Part shown: positions 1 through 10,151 of the stretch, in pieces | Numbering within the stretch: the first letter of the stretch is position 1 | Layout of the letters: each line of letters begins with the position of its first letter | Source of the DNA: Ecdyonurus torrentis | Taxonomy: Eukaryota; Arthropoda; Insecta; Ephemeroptera; Heptageniidae | Direction of reading: 5' to 3' | DNA length: 64,000 nt | Assembly (NCBI GenBank): GCA_949318235.1 | Contig: OX439132.1 | Span: 30,454,243 to 30,518,242 of the forward strand | Notes under the pieces: model-generated | Told to the model about the DNA's origin: nothing | The model's database searches: none | What the model saw: the letters and a program-made list of their open reading frames with translations, nothing else | Translations under genes and position numbers: made by a program

Positions 1-155
1 ATTATGTTACTTCTTATAACATTGGTTAAAGAAATTAAATTTGTCAAAACTTTTCTCAACTGACTTTGTCAATGCAAAGTTTATACGATTGATTTTACTT
101 TATCGAAATTTTTATCTTCATAATGTGAGAATCATAATCTACTTATTACCTTTTT

Positions 156-195
<40 letters not shown>

Positions 196-1416
196 TTCAA
201 TATATTGAAACTTTCTGTAAAGTTCAAAAAGTTTATTTTATAGCCGATTTCCTTTCAATAATTTGTTTTTAAAATGTTTATTGAAGTAAGTTTAAAAGCG
301 ATAATACTTACAATATTAAGTTGTATTTAACAATATTACGGATACTTTGGTGTGAAAATCTGGTTTAAAGTTTAGAAACAATATTGAACTGTTACGATAC
401 CGGATCATCAATATAAGCTCTTATTTACACGACGCTAAACTATGAGTATATTATGTATTAATATAATATTTTATATAGAGAAATAAAAGTGGAAATGCTG
501 TGAGCATTATTCTTTTATAGTTTATTTACTCTAGGAAATTGATGCAATAAAAATCTACATATTTCAAACAGAAAAAAAGCTAATGTAACAATTTTTAACG
601 AGATAGGAATAAAAAAAACTTAATGAAACTCCCCCAAAGCATTTATTTTAAGCACAATATGAACAATTTAAATAATATAATTAAAGATAATTATACACAT
701 ATAATTATTATTAATCATAAAGAATAAGAATAGTTAAAAATAGATTAACCCAGTTTAATAAAACACTAATTCTATAATGAAATAATTACATTTAATCAGT
801 GACTAATTTTATAAGGTTTCATATGAAATGCAAAATGATTTGTTACTAATTAACAGTAAAATCTAAATTCCATGAACTTGAAGTGTTTTATATAAGAAAA
901 TGTGTAAGAGTATATTATATAGTGAGATTGAAATGTTAAATAAGTTAGTGAGGTAAAATTGTGAGAGAGTAAAGTTACCGTAGTTGCGCCGTGGAGATAG
1001 AAGAACCGCAGGACGAGCATTTAATTCAATCAATAAAGAAGAAGAGAAATACCACATATATATACGCTTTTCCTCAAATACTCGCATAAATTTAATTATA
1101 CTATTTGTATAATTGTGCGGTTTGTATGCCACGGTAACTTCAATATTAAATTGCAAAATATTATTGAAATCATAGCCGTGTCAATTTAGAAATGTAATAA
1201 ATTTAATATATTTTATATTATATTCTGCAGAGCCAATATTGCTTTTCGCTTCACAAAATAAGGAAACTAAATTATTATATATAATTAACATAAATATAAC
1301 ATATTTTGAAATGCGTAATTAACAATCTGTTTTATATGATTTAATGATAAAAAAAACTTTAATAAGCTATTATTTAATACATATTATTAATAATAATTTC
1401 AAATAGCAATTTTTAC
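1..1416. other. Gene-free AT-rich DNA
   Basis: No convincing coding region on either strand. It holds one (TA)n tract at about 159-191 and otherwise unique-looking AT-rich sequence with short A and T runs. A 97-residue frame on the minus strand (863-1156) has no recognisable domain and a composition expected of random AT-rich DNA. Confidence 0.7.
159..191. repeat. (TA)n microsatellite
   Basis: Pure alternating AT for about 32 bases, directly readable in the sequence. Confidence 0.95.
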
Positions 1417-1751
1417 TTATAAGAATAGACCAGAGAAAAACTTAAGCATTTATATACACTTGATGGGATTTACATAAATAACATTAGTTTGTCTCAAGAC
1501 CCAACAGTAGCCCCGTAGCAGTGATCAGAATATTCAATTTATGCAACCCGTTCAACAATTTCATACTAATTTTTGCATGTTTCTGACGTCATAAACATGA
1601 ATTTTCACGCAAATTGCATACTTAATAGTATTTTCACGCTCTCTCGTGGGGCTACATTAAAATTTAGGTACAAATTGTCATCTGTTTTGAAGATCCCATT
1701 TCGTGTTTATTCATTAAAAATAATATATTATGTTGTTTTATGTGGTCTATG

Positions 1752-1757
<6 letters not shown>
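1417..1757 (+). mobile_element. MITE-1 copy a (TTAA-type, non-autonomous)
   Basis: One of seven dispersed copies of a roughly 340-bp element. In this orientation the left end reads like AAGAATAGACCAGAGAAAAA and the right end like GTGGTCTATGGCTTTA, so the ends form an imperfect inverted repeat (TAGACCA against TGGTCTA). Conserved interior blocks include TGATGGG near the left, GTTTGTCTCAAGACCCAAC, TTATGCAACCCG, TTTCTGACGTCA (exact CRE palindrome at 1584-1591), CACGCTCTCTCGTGGGGCTA and GAAGATCCCATTTCGTGTTT. The left TTAA has decayed to TTAT, and the right TTAA has been replaced by the adjoining (TA)n tract. There is no coding capacity. TTAA ends suggest a piggyBac-like mobiliser, which is inference. 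Confidence 0.85.

Positions 1758-1846
<89 letters not shown>
1756..1846. repeat. (TA)n microsatellite at the MITE-1a terminus
   Basis: About 90 bases of pure TA starting exactly at the terminal TTTA of MITE-1a. It gives rise to a spurious reading frame of alternating Ile-Tyr. Confidence 0.95.
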
Positions 1847-1849
<3 letters not shown>

Positions 1850-2741
1850 GCAGAGTAGCCATATTGATTAAAAATTCAATACATCTTTTGTAATCAATTT
1901 ATTATTGTTCCACCTGACATAAGATTAGATCAAAATCACAATACTTTGGTTATAAGATCATTAAATTGAAAAAGCAAAATTAATTTTAAAAGTCTTTTAT
2001 TATACTTATGCATTGTTACTTGTAATGAATTTAGGTTTGTGTTTTATAATATAATGCAAAGAATTTCATAACATTCATTAAAAATATTATCTTTGTAATT
2101 TTGTTCTTGCACCATCATTAAAATGTAAAATATTGATTTAATTGCTTTATTTATTTATATAAACCTTTTATTATAATTAAAAGAAAAATATATATTATAG
2201 AATTTTTTTTTCTTTACATCATTAAAAATTATATAGAATTGCGTGCTTTATTGAGAATTATTGAGAAATGTGTATAAAATATGATAATTGGAAGTCAAGT
2301 TAAAAATAAATAGCTTCGCGTTTTGAAGAAAATGTAACAAAAAGGAAAATCAAAGAAAAATGTTTATTGAATTTCAATGCGTATATAGGAAAAAAAATTG
2401 CATCATCAAATAAATTTTATTTCCGCATAAAAGCTTTTTTTTTTTTTTTTTTCTGTAAAAAAATATATATATATATTTTTCTTGCATCAATTCCTCTTAT
2501 TATGATGAAATATTTTTCCAATCTAATAAATCGCTATTGCAACGTAAAGGTTAATCAATCATGTCACTGTTGACCCATTTATCAAATCACTCTTCTGAAA
2601 AATGAATGCGAAATATTATTTTCTTCTTTATGTTGAAAGGTATCAAAGAAAATAATTATTTTTATATCGCAGAAATGATTTTTTGTCTTATTATAAGTAA
2701 TTGAATGATGTAGACTCAACTTTGCGTTCGTTAATTATTAT
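1847..2741. other. Gene-free AT-rich DNA
   Basis: Unique-looking AT-rich sequence with a T run near 2437-2451 and a short TA tract near 2463-2476. No coding region, structured repeat or RNA gene is visible. Confidence 0.6.
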
Positions 2742-2787
2742 GAGAGAGAGAGAGACAGAGTCAGAGAGAGAGAGAGAGAGAGAGAGA
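2742..2787. repeat. (GA)n microsatellite, interrupted
   Basis: GA dinucleotides broken once by CAGAGTCA in the middle. Confidence 0.9.
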
Positions 2788-2921
2788 ACTTTCTAAGGCA
2801 TGAATATGCTAAAAATATTAATTGCTGATTTTATAATGAATATTTGCTGCACATTTTAATTAATTCAAACTTTAAATAAAAAAAAATGTCAAAATTCTAA
2901 TCGATTTCTTATATTTTTCAG

Positions 2922-2963
2922 TGTCAAGCATTTTTCACCTTTCTCTTCTGATATAACACGAAG
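2922..2963 (+). other. Candidate 42-nt exon (speculative)
   Basis: A pyrimidine-rich stretch ending in TTATATTTTTCAG is followed by 42 bases and then AAG followed by GTAAGT, an ideal donor. One frame is open across the segment and would encode VKHFSPFSSDITR with split codons at both ends; the other two frames contain a stop. The length is a multiple of three, so inclusion would keep frame (a phase 2-2 cassette). A small hairpin, TTGGC-cttt(t)-GCCAA, sits about 25 bases downstream at 2989-3003. No neighbouring exon can be identified in the window, so this may be chance. It could also be a noncoding exon of a long RNA. Confidence 0.2.
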
Positions 2964-3354
2964 GTAAGTGGTGTAATTTTCTCGTAGTTTGGCCTTTTGC
3001 CAACCATGAATGACGTCCAAGGATTTACGGAGTACTCTTACTTGTCACGTACAAGCACTAGAAATGTAAGCCATCTGCAGTGATCACGTTGAACTGTGAA
3101 TTTGACACTCATTGCACACATACTTAAAACTAAAACTGCGAAACTGGAAAGTATAAATATTTTAAAGAAGTGTTAATCTAATGGCTATAGTTCTAAAAAG
3201 AAATTAGATTAATTATAATACGATTTCACATTAAATAAAAGCATTAGAGTTCGGCATTTGGATCATAAGAAATGTTAAAAAAAATTGTTGAGTGATCATA
3301 ATTTCAATTAAAATGCATTGTCTTTTTGCAGTAAAATTTTAAACAATACAATAC

Positions 3355-3407
3355 TGTAGAATACTCTAGAAGGGGTACTAGAGTACTCTACTGTATAGTA
3401 CTCTACA
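3355..3407. repeat. Palindromic GTAGAGTACTCTA cluster
   Basis: Three short arms related to TGTAGAGTACTCTAG: left arm 3355-3369, middle arm 3378-3390 and right arm 3397-3407. Left pairs with middle across an 8-base spacer containing GGGG, and left or middle can pair with right. This gives alternative hairpins. Confidence 0.6.
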
Positions 3408-3704
3408 ATGCGGTTTCCATTTAAAAAAATGTTATTTAATGATTTATACTGCGTAAGGTTACGGAAAAATATTGAATGTATGAGTGCACCTTTATTAGGA
3501 CGTTATTACGATGATTTTTATTGAATATTTATGAAATAAAATAATAATTTTGGTTTAAGTGTTAAAATTATGCTATAATTGCACAAAGTGAAACACCTTA
3601 TAGCGTATAACTTCATATTGTTGGTGTACGTACTTTTAATTATTTTGCGTATGATAACTATAATATTTAAAACATTTTTTCACGGTAACTTTTATATTGT
3701 AAAA

Positions 3705-3708
<4 letters not shown>

Positions 3709-3736
<28 letters not shown>
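3709..3736. repeat. Poly(A) run
   Basis: A pure run of 28 A. No retroelement body is recognisable upstream of it. Confidence 0.95.
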
Positions 3737-3737
<1 letters not shown>

Positions 3738-4364
3738 AAGTGAAACATGATAATTTTGTTTACCAGCTGAATTACTCTAAAAAATTTGCCTCAATATTGT
3801 ACAGAGAGACAAAGTCTAAGTTTAAAAATAATGCACTCTGAGATAATCTACATTTGGACATAAAATAAAAATTTTGTTCTTTAGAGCACCATGTGCAATT
3901 TTTTCCCCCATAGATAACCAACACTTTTAAAAAAAAATTCATGAAAGTAAATTATATTTTTTATGGCCGTATAAATACATTTAGAATATTGTATTTTATA
4001 CTAAGCAAAAAAATGTAATGAGAAAAAGTAGAACTCATAAACATCGTAATATAATGCGGTATACCCTTTTTTATAATATTAAATGGATTTTTTTAATTCG
4101 AAATAAAAAAAATCAATATGTTTATTTAGTATTATGAATACAATAACAACAAAAAGCAATGTATTTTTGTTACATATTTAGTTGTGTTTTTTCAAAAATT
4201 TAATTAATATTATATTTAACTTATCAAATAATACTATTTATCATAGCTTTACTATACAAATTTACGTATTTCAGTATATCTTATGAAATATATTATAAAA
4301 TCATGTTTATTTTAATATTGCAAAATTTAAAAATATTTCTAATTAAATCCTAAATTTTCTATAA
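3737..4364. other. Gene-free AT-rich DNA
   Basis: Nothing beyond AT-rich unique sequence is seen. Confidence 0.6.
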
Positions 4365-4710
4365 CTGAAAGCCTTAGACAACATGAAACAACTCATTTTG
4401 AATGATTTAAAAAAATTGGGATCTTCAAAACTGATAACCATTTTTACTAAAATGTAAATGTGGCCCCACAATAGATCGTGAAATCTCTGTAAAATATGCA
4501 ATTTGCGTGTATATTTCTGTCTATGACGTCAGAAACATGCAAAAATTAGTATATAACCGTTGTGCGGGTTGCATTAATTGAAAATTCTGATCATTGCTAC
4601 GGCGCTACAGTTTGGTTTTGAGACAAACTAATATTATTTATGCAAGTCCCATCAAGTGTTTAGTGATGTAAGTGCTTGTGTTTTCTTCTTGTCTATAAAA
4701 TGGTACTTAA
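4365..4710 (-). mobile_element. MITE-1 copy b
   Basis: Reverse-orientation copy of MITE-1. The left boundary reads CTGAAAGCCTTAGACAACAT (canonical TTAAAGCCATAGACCACAT), followed by the shared blocks GGGATCTTCAAAACTGAT, GTGGCCCCAC, CTATGACGTCAGAAACATG (exact CRE palindrome 4524-4531), GGGTTGCAT and GTTTTGAGACAAACTAAT. The right end is degraded (TGTCTATAAAATGGTACTTAA). It is among the more diverged copies at its ends. Confidence 0.85.
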
Positions 4711-6437
4711 GAAAAAAAAATTGATGAATCATTGAGAATCAAAAACAAGAAAATAATAAAAGATATATAGGACTATCATGTTATACACATACACATGTAT
4801 GTATGTATGTATATATATATTATTGGGTGGGATATATTTAATGTTTTTTTACTTGTCTCTAGCCCTACAAACAATGTGTTTAAAAATTGTACAGTACAAT
4901 AGGCAATTGTATTGTGTTCACCTTTTAGAGTACACCACTTCTGGTATTCGAAACGTTAACAATTAAAAAATATAATGAAATTATAAATCAATACGCCTAC
5001 TTTCTCCCCATTTTGTGAGACTGCAGAAAGATTAAAAATTATTAATAAGCTGTAATGTATGCTGATGGTTTCATAGTTTATCCGGAAAGAGAAATTTGTT
5101 TTGAGTTTAGTGTGGCTGTTTAGGAATTTCAAAACCACAAAAATTTACATAAACTTAAAAAGTTTCACGTTTCATTAAAGTTACAAAAATTATTAACACT
5201 CTCGTGGTTCATATTTATGCTAAATTTTTGCATTTAATTCAGGAATTATAATACAAAAGAAAATATATACACACAAATGAAATAAAATATAACTAAATTA
5301 TACATTTATGTATTGTGCATAACAAATATGAAATCTGTAGTAAAATGTTTACATTTAAAATACATATTTTATCAAACGGGATAATAAATATTAATTTTTA
5401 ATATATGTGATGATAATATTTGTTTAAACATAACAACATAATATAATACACAATACACCACAAAAGTATAATTATTACAATTTCTAACCAATAAACTTGG
5501 TATAATTACTGGCTACGAGTACGTAATAATTGACAATTAACGTGGTTTCAATCAAAAGATATTTAATTTCAAAGGCAAATAATACAATGTTTGTAAATTA
5601 ATATAATAATGTTGTCACTGATGCAAATGAATGTCAACCTCACACACACACCCTCTTTCTCTTTTTTGATTTCCCCTTTTGCTTTCACCCATACACAAAA
5701 TGTTTCTATATGTTGTTTATAAAGTGGTGACTGCCAATGAAAGGATCGGACTGATACATTTCTATTCCCTGAATGAATTAAGTCTGATTTTCAAGCACGA
5801 GAGATTAAAAGCAAATCAAATTAAATATCACTTTTTTTTTTAAAGTTGAAATTTGAAGGCTTATTAATTATTATATTAGAATTCATTCTAAAATTTGCTA
5901 GTATTAAAAATTATTACTGTGAGAACACTTGTCATGAATGCACATTTAAAGAACATATTTATCGATTGTCCTTCTTTCAGAATAATTTAAAGAATTTATA
6001 ATTTTTATACGTATTTGTATAAAGTAATATTGCACCTAAAATAATAATAATATTTTAATATTAACTTTGCATCCAATGACCAGTTCGGCCCTATTTTAGT
6101 CTCGCAAATTGATCATGATTTTATCCTCCATACATGCGTGCTGGCCGTTCAATATATTGCACTGTTCGTTTGTTTTGTGTCAGAATTGAGTGCTATACAA
6201 AGCGAGGGGGAAATTAAACTGAGTGAGTGAGACAGAGAAAGGAATAATTATAACAGACAGAGCTGGAGGATTAAAGAGAATAATAATATAGTAACAAATA
6301 CGAGAGAAAGAATAATATCGCGTGTATAAGATATATTTGTGAAGACTAAAATTTATATTACAGAACTGTTTTATACGAATGTAATAAAATGTTAGGTAGT
6401 AAAATCATTGCAAATGTAATGAAAGGTAGATTTAGAG

Positions 6438-6441
<4 letters not shown>
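4711..6441. other. Gene-free AT-rich DNA
   Basis: Holds short imperfect TATG/TA tracts near 4796-4820, a short CA run near 5641-5650 and a GC-richer stretch near 6070-6230. The 60-62 residue frames here show no domain. No RNA gene or repeat family is recognised. Confidence 0.6.

Positions 6442-6522
<81 letters not shown>
6442..6522. repeat. (GA)n microsatellite
   Basis: About 80 bases of pure GA. As a long purine mirror repeat it is able in principle to form triplex DNA. Confidence 0.97.
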
Positions 6523-6524
<2 letters not shown>

Positions 6525-7146
6525 TTAGATTCAAAGATAAAAACAGTGAAATTTCAAATTACAAGAGAGATACAAAATGGTAAGCTACTAGTGGGATTTG
6601 GAGTGTTTGAGTGCTATAGCGTATATGCATGAGATATGAAAGAGAAATACTGGAAGAAGAGAAGGTGGGAGCATAGGGGACCAAACCAGAGTGGAAAGGT
6701 GGAGAGCAAAAAAAAAAATAATAATAATAAATAACAGCTAGAGAAAAGAAAAAAAAAAGCAAAATACATTTTAATTTCATATTTAATACTTTATAATATC
6801 ATATCATGAAAATATAAATTAAAAATAACAAAATTACTTAAGCTGTTTTTTGTGTGTATAGGATTTAAACATAAAATATGTATAATATTTTTTAATTTGT
6901 TTCATATGGTATAGTAGGGAATATTAATATATAAGTATACCTTTGAAGTAGAAACATGTAATGCCTTTGAAGCTACAGTACTTCAATCAAAATATTATTT
7001 TACGACGTAACTAATTTTGTTTTTCATTTTAATAATACTAATCAAAAAATAAATTATCTAAATTTTTGACGTTATATTTGTTACATAAAAAAATCCAATA
7101 AGATAGAAAAAGAAGCAACTGATATTTACGTAGTTTTTTGTTTGTT

Positions 7147-7147
<1 letters not shown>
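6523..7147. other. Gene-free AT-rich DNA
   Basis: A purine-rich patch follows the GA tract to about 6760. The rest is AT-rich with no recognised feature. Confidence 0.6.

Positions 7148-7219
<72 letters not shown>
7148..7219. repeat. Compound (TG)n(TA)n microsatellite
   Basis: TG repeats at about 7148-7159 run directly into TA repeats to about 7218, the same TG-then-TA order as at 34296-34479. Confidence 0.95.
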
Positions 7220-7221
<2 letters not shown>

Positions 7222-7674
7222 AAATAAAGTCTATCACGCTGTAATAGTTAATAAGGTTTCTGGGCGCCTTTTGGAAAGCTAGCTTCACATTTTATTACCA
7301 CACAAATACTATTTTTACGGTTATATCATTGTCTGAAAAGAGTAGACAATTGATTAGTCTAATAGAAAATACTTTTCTTAATATAATAATAACGCAACAT
7401 ATAAATTGTATACACGTGCAGAAAGCTTTATAAATATTAAGTTCAAAATTTAAAGAAATGATATCATTCATTTTTGCATATAAATATATAAATATATATG
7501 CAATGAATGGGTAGTTTCAATTTATAATATTATTTATATTATGATGATATAGGACGTAATAGTAGTTATATGAATCTATTAATATCATTTAAAAAAAATA
7601 TATATATAATTCATTGTCAGAAAATCAATGAAAATATAAATTGGTTATATTTATTATACTTTATAATAAGTGAC
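7220..7674. other. Gene-free AT-rich DNA
   Basis: No feature recognised apart from short TA tracts near 7487-7500 and 7598-7608. Confidence 0.6.
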
Positions 7675-8020
7675 TTAAAGCCATAGAACACATAAAACAA
7701 CATGTGATTTTTAATGAATAAACATGAAATGGGATCTTCAAAACTGTTGACAATTTTTAACAGAATGTTAATGTAGCCCCACGAGAGAACGTGAAAATAC
7801 TGTAAAGTATACAATGTGCGTGACTATTCATGTTTATGACGTCAGAAACATGCAAAAATTAGAATGAAAATGTTAATCGGGTTGCATAAATCGAAATTTC
7901 TGATCACTGCTACGGAGCTACAGTTGAGTTTTAAGACAAACTAATGTTACTTATGTAAGTCGTCCCATCAAGTGTTTTGTGATACAAATGCTTATATTTT
8001 TCTCTGGTCTATTCCTTTAA
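7675..8020 (-). mobile_element. MITE-1 copy c (both TTAA ends intact)
   Basis: A 346-bp reverse-orientation copy. The left end TTAAAGCCATAGAACACAT and right end TGGTCTATTCCTTTAA both carry TTAA, making this one of the best copies for defining the element. Interior blocks match the other copies, including an exact TGACGTCA at 7837-7844 and CCCCACGAGAGAACGTGAAA. No coding capacity. Confidence 0.93.
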
Positions 8021-8824
8021 TAACAAAGAAAAAAATGGACATTAAAAATACAATTCATCCAAGGTATTGTACGTAGATTACTGAAAAAATTATTCCAAAA
8101 TCATAAAAACATTTACATTTTTTGCTATTCATAATTAAAATTTATATTATATAAAATCGATTCACAAAATTTTGTTTTTACAGCTTTATAAAACAAAATG
8201 TTTATATTAATATTTGTTCAGATCTGACTATGTACATGTATAATAAAGCTTATTTTTCAATAAAAATACATTACAAGTAAGCTCTTATGACGAATAGAAA
8301 TGTGAAAAATAAATATCTGCTGGTTTATCTAAACAATCAACCATTTTTATCAAAACATACGTGTATTTTAATTAATATAACGAATCTCTGGGATATTATA
8401 CTGTATAGTAGATTACAGTTTTAAATGATTTAAATACGGACAATTAACCTTTAAAATTATTTCATTATTTAAAATCAATAATACCATTAATTTTACCAAA
8501 ATTAGATTATTATTAACTATGATGATCTATATATTTGATTAATATTAACAATTGAATGTTCAAAAAGTAATCAAATAATACAGATTGTAAATATGATAAT
8601 TTTTTTATTAGTAAAACGTATAAAATTTTATTGTTACAAGTACAATGAAAATGTATAGCAAAGTTAAAAATAATAATGATATCAAAAAGCTTAAAGGTGT
8701 ATTCACAAAATGGTACAAAACAGTACGACAGAGAGAGAAAAAAAAGCTTTTTTAATTACAACAGCCATATTATGCGAACAACACCGGGACAAAATATTTA
8801 TTGCGGCGTTTTTAGTAAGTTCTT
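8021..8824. other. Gene-free AT-rich DNA
   Basis: AT-rich unique-looking sequence. The last ~80 bases (8760-8824) become GC-richer on approach to the tandem duplication. No gene recognised. Confidence 0.6.
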
Positions 8825-9100
8825 AGTTCGTTCTGCAAACTTCACACAACTATTGAGCCAGCTTCGATATTGTTAAGAACACCTAATCATGACGTCATTG
8901 CCTGTTTACAACGTTTATATGTATGGTAGATCGTTGTTATTTCTTCGTTTAAATATTTAGACCTGAGTTCGTTCTATAAACTACACACAACTCTTGAGCC
9001 AGCTTCGAAAATTTTCCTTTCTTAAAAACATCTAATCACGACGTCACTACCTGTTTGCGACGTTTATATGTATGGTTGATCATTTTTATTTCTTCGTTTA
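8825..9100 (+). repeat. Tandem duplication, two ~130-bp units, each with a GACGTC site
   Basis: Unit 1 is 8825-8951 and unit 2 is 8966-9100. Both run from AGTTCGTTCT through CACACAACT, GAGCCAGCTTCGA, a GACGTCA site (TGACGTCA at 8890-8897; CGACGTCA in unit 2), TGTTTATATGTATGGTWGATC-like sequence and TTTCTTCGTTTA. They differ by scattered substitutions and small indels, so the duplication is not recent. The region is GC-richer than its surroundings and is otherwise unrecognised. Confidence 0.85.
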
Positions 9101-9196
9101 CCTGATAAGAATGATAAGAATGAACGAATCTTTACAAAAAAAAAAAAAAGAAGTTACATGCTCAACATACGACTCACTTTTATCGGCTCAAAAAAC

Positions 9197-9329
9197 AAGA
9201 TCAACCAATGAATGTGTCAATTTTTTTTTGGCAAGCCAATCATTGTTAATGAGCCTCACTATACTAAGATTAACCAATGATTTTTTTTTTTTTGAGAAAC
9301 GAATCTTTGTTAAGGAGCCTTACTACTTA
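9197..9329 (+). repeat. Imperfect tandem pair, ~65-bp unit
   Basis: Unit 1 (about 9197-9265) begins AAGATCAACCAATGAATG and unit 2 (about 9266-9329) begins AAGATTAACCAATGATTT. Each contains a T run and ends in a variant of TTGTTAAKGAGCCTYACTA. This is a second duplication immediately after the one at 8825-9100. Confidence 0.65.
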
Positions 9330-9341
9330 GCAGAAGAAACT

Positions 9342-9503
9342 CTTATGTTTACTCTAAAAACCGGAAACGGAAGTGCCGGAAAAATAAACTACGTGACGGT
9401 AAAAATGGAAGAAAACTTCTTGGTATTAGCAAGCAAGGACTGAGCCACCTCCCACTTTTAAGATTATATGTTTCCCTTTTCCGGTTTTCAGAGTTAACAT
9501 AAG
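9342..9503. mobile_element. MITE-6, small inverted-repeat element
   Basis: Terminal inverted repeats: CTTATGTTTACTCTAAAAAC then CGGAAA on the left, and on the complementary strand of the right end CTTATGTTAACTCTGAAAAC then CGGAAAAGG. That is about 25 paired bases with few mismatches enclosing ~110 bases. One copy is seen. A target duplication is not clear; the right arm contains TTAA where the left has TTTA. No coding potential. Confidence 0.55.
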
Positions 9504-10067
9504 CATCAATAATAAAGTCACTGCTTATAAATACACAAACTACACACACAGCACGATAAATTGCAGTGCCATATGAATAAGTGTATAAAAAAAATACACA
9601 AATTAAATATAAAATTAAGATCACTTATGTTGCAAATTTCCTTTTACTTATAATTAAAATAAATTATCCATTATAAAGTTCTCGATAATACAAACACAGA
9701 TAACAATTTGTTAATTAATTATAAATTCTTCAGCACTATGTATAAGTTTACAGTCTGCATCAATATTTTACTATAAATTTTATAATAAAATGTAATAGAT
9801 AAAATAAAAATAAAATAAAGCAATATTATATAGATTTATTACGGCTAATGTTCAAGTTTTTATGGGTGAAGACAAGTTTTATTAGTACAATAAAAAACTC
9901 ATATGTTTTATGATCAAATAAATCGGTCTACTGTAAGATATGAAATAAATTGGAAACTTTTAAGTAGTATTAAGCTTTTCCAATCATGTGATTTTTATTG
10001 CATTTTATATACTTCTTTCAGTAAACCATACAACAATTTTGTTAGTAAACTCTGCTCTGACTCTCAT

Positions 10068-10069
<2 letters not shown>
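9504..10069. other. Gene-free AT-rich DNA
   Basis: Nothing beyond AT-rich unique sequence is seen. Confidence 0.6.

Positions 10070-10149
<80 letters not shown>
10070..10149. repeat. (TA)n microsatellite
   Basis: About 80 bases of pure TA following CTCATCC. Confidence 0.97.

Positions 10150-10151
<2 letters not shown>

Noticed and set aside
9072..9443. 123-residue plus-strand frame, the longest not dominated by a microsatellite
   Set aside because: It crosses two tandem duplications, two T runs and half of MITE-6, and has no recognisable domain or splice context.
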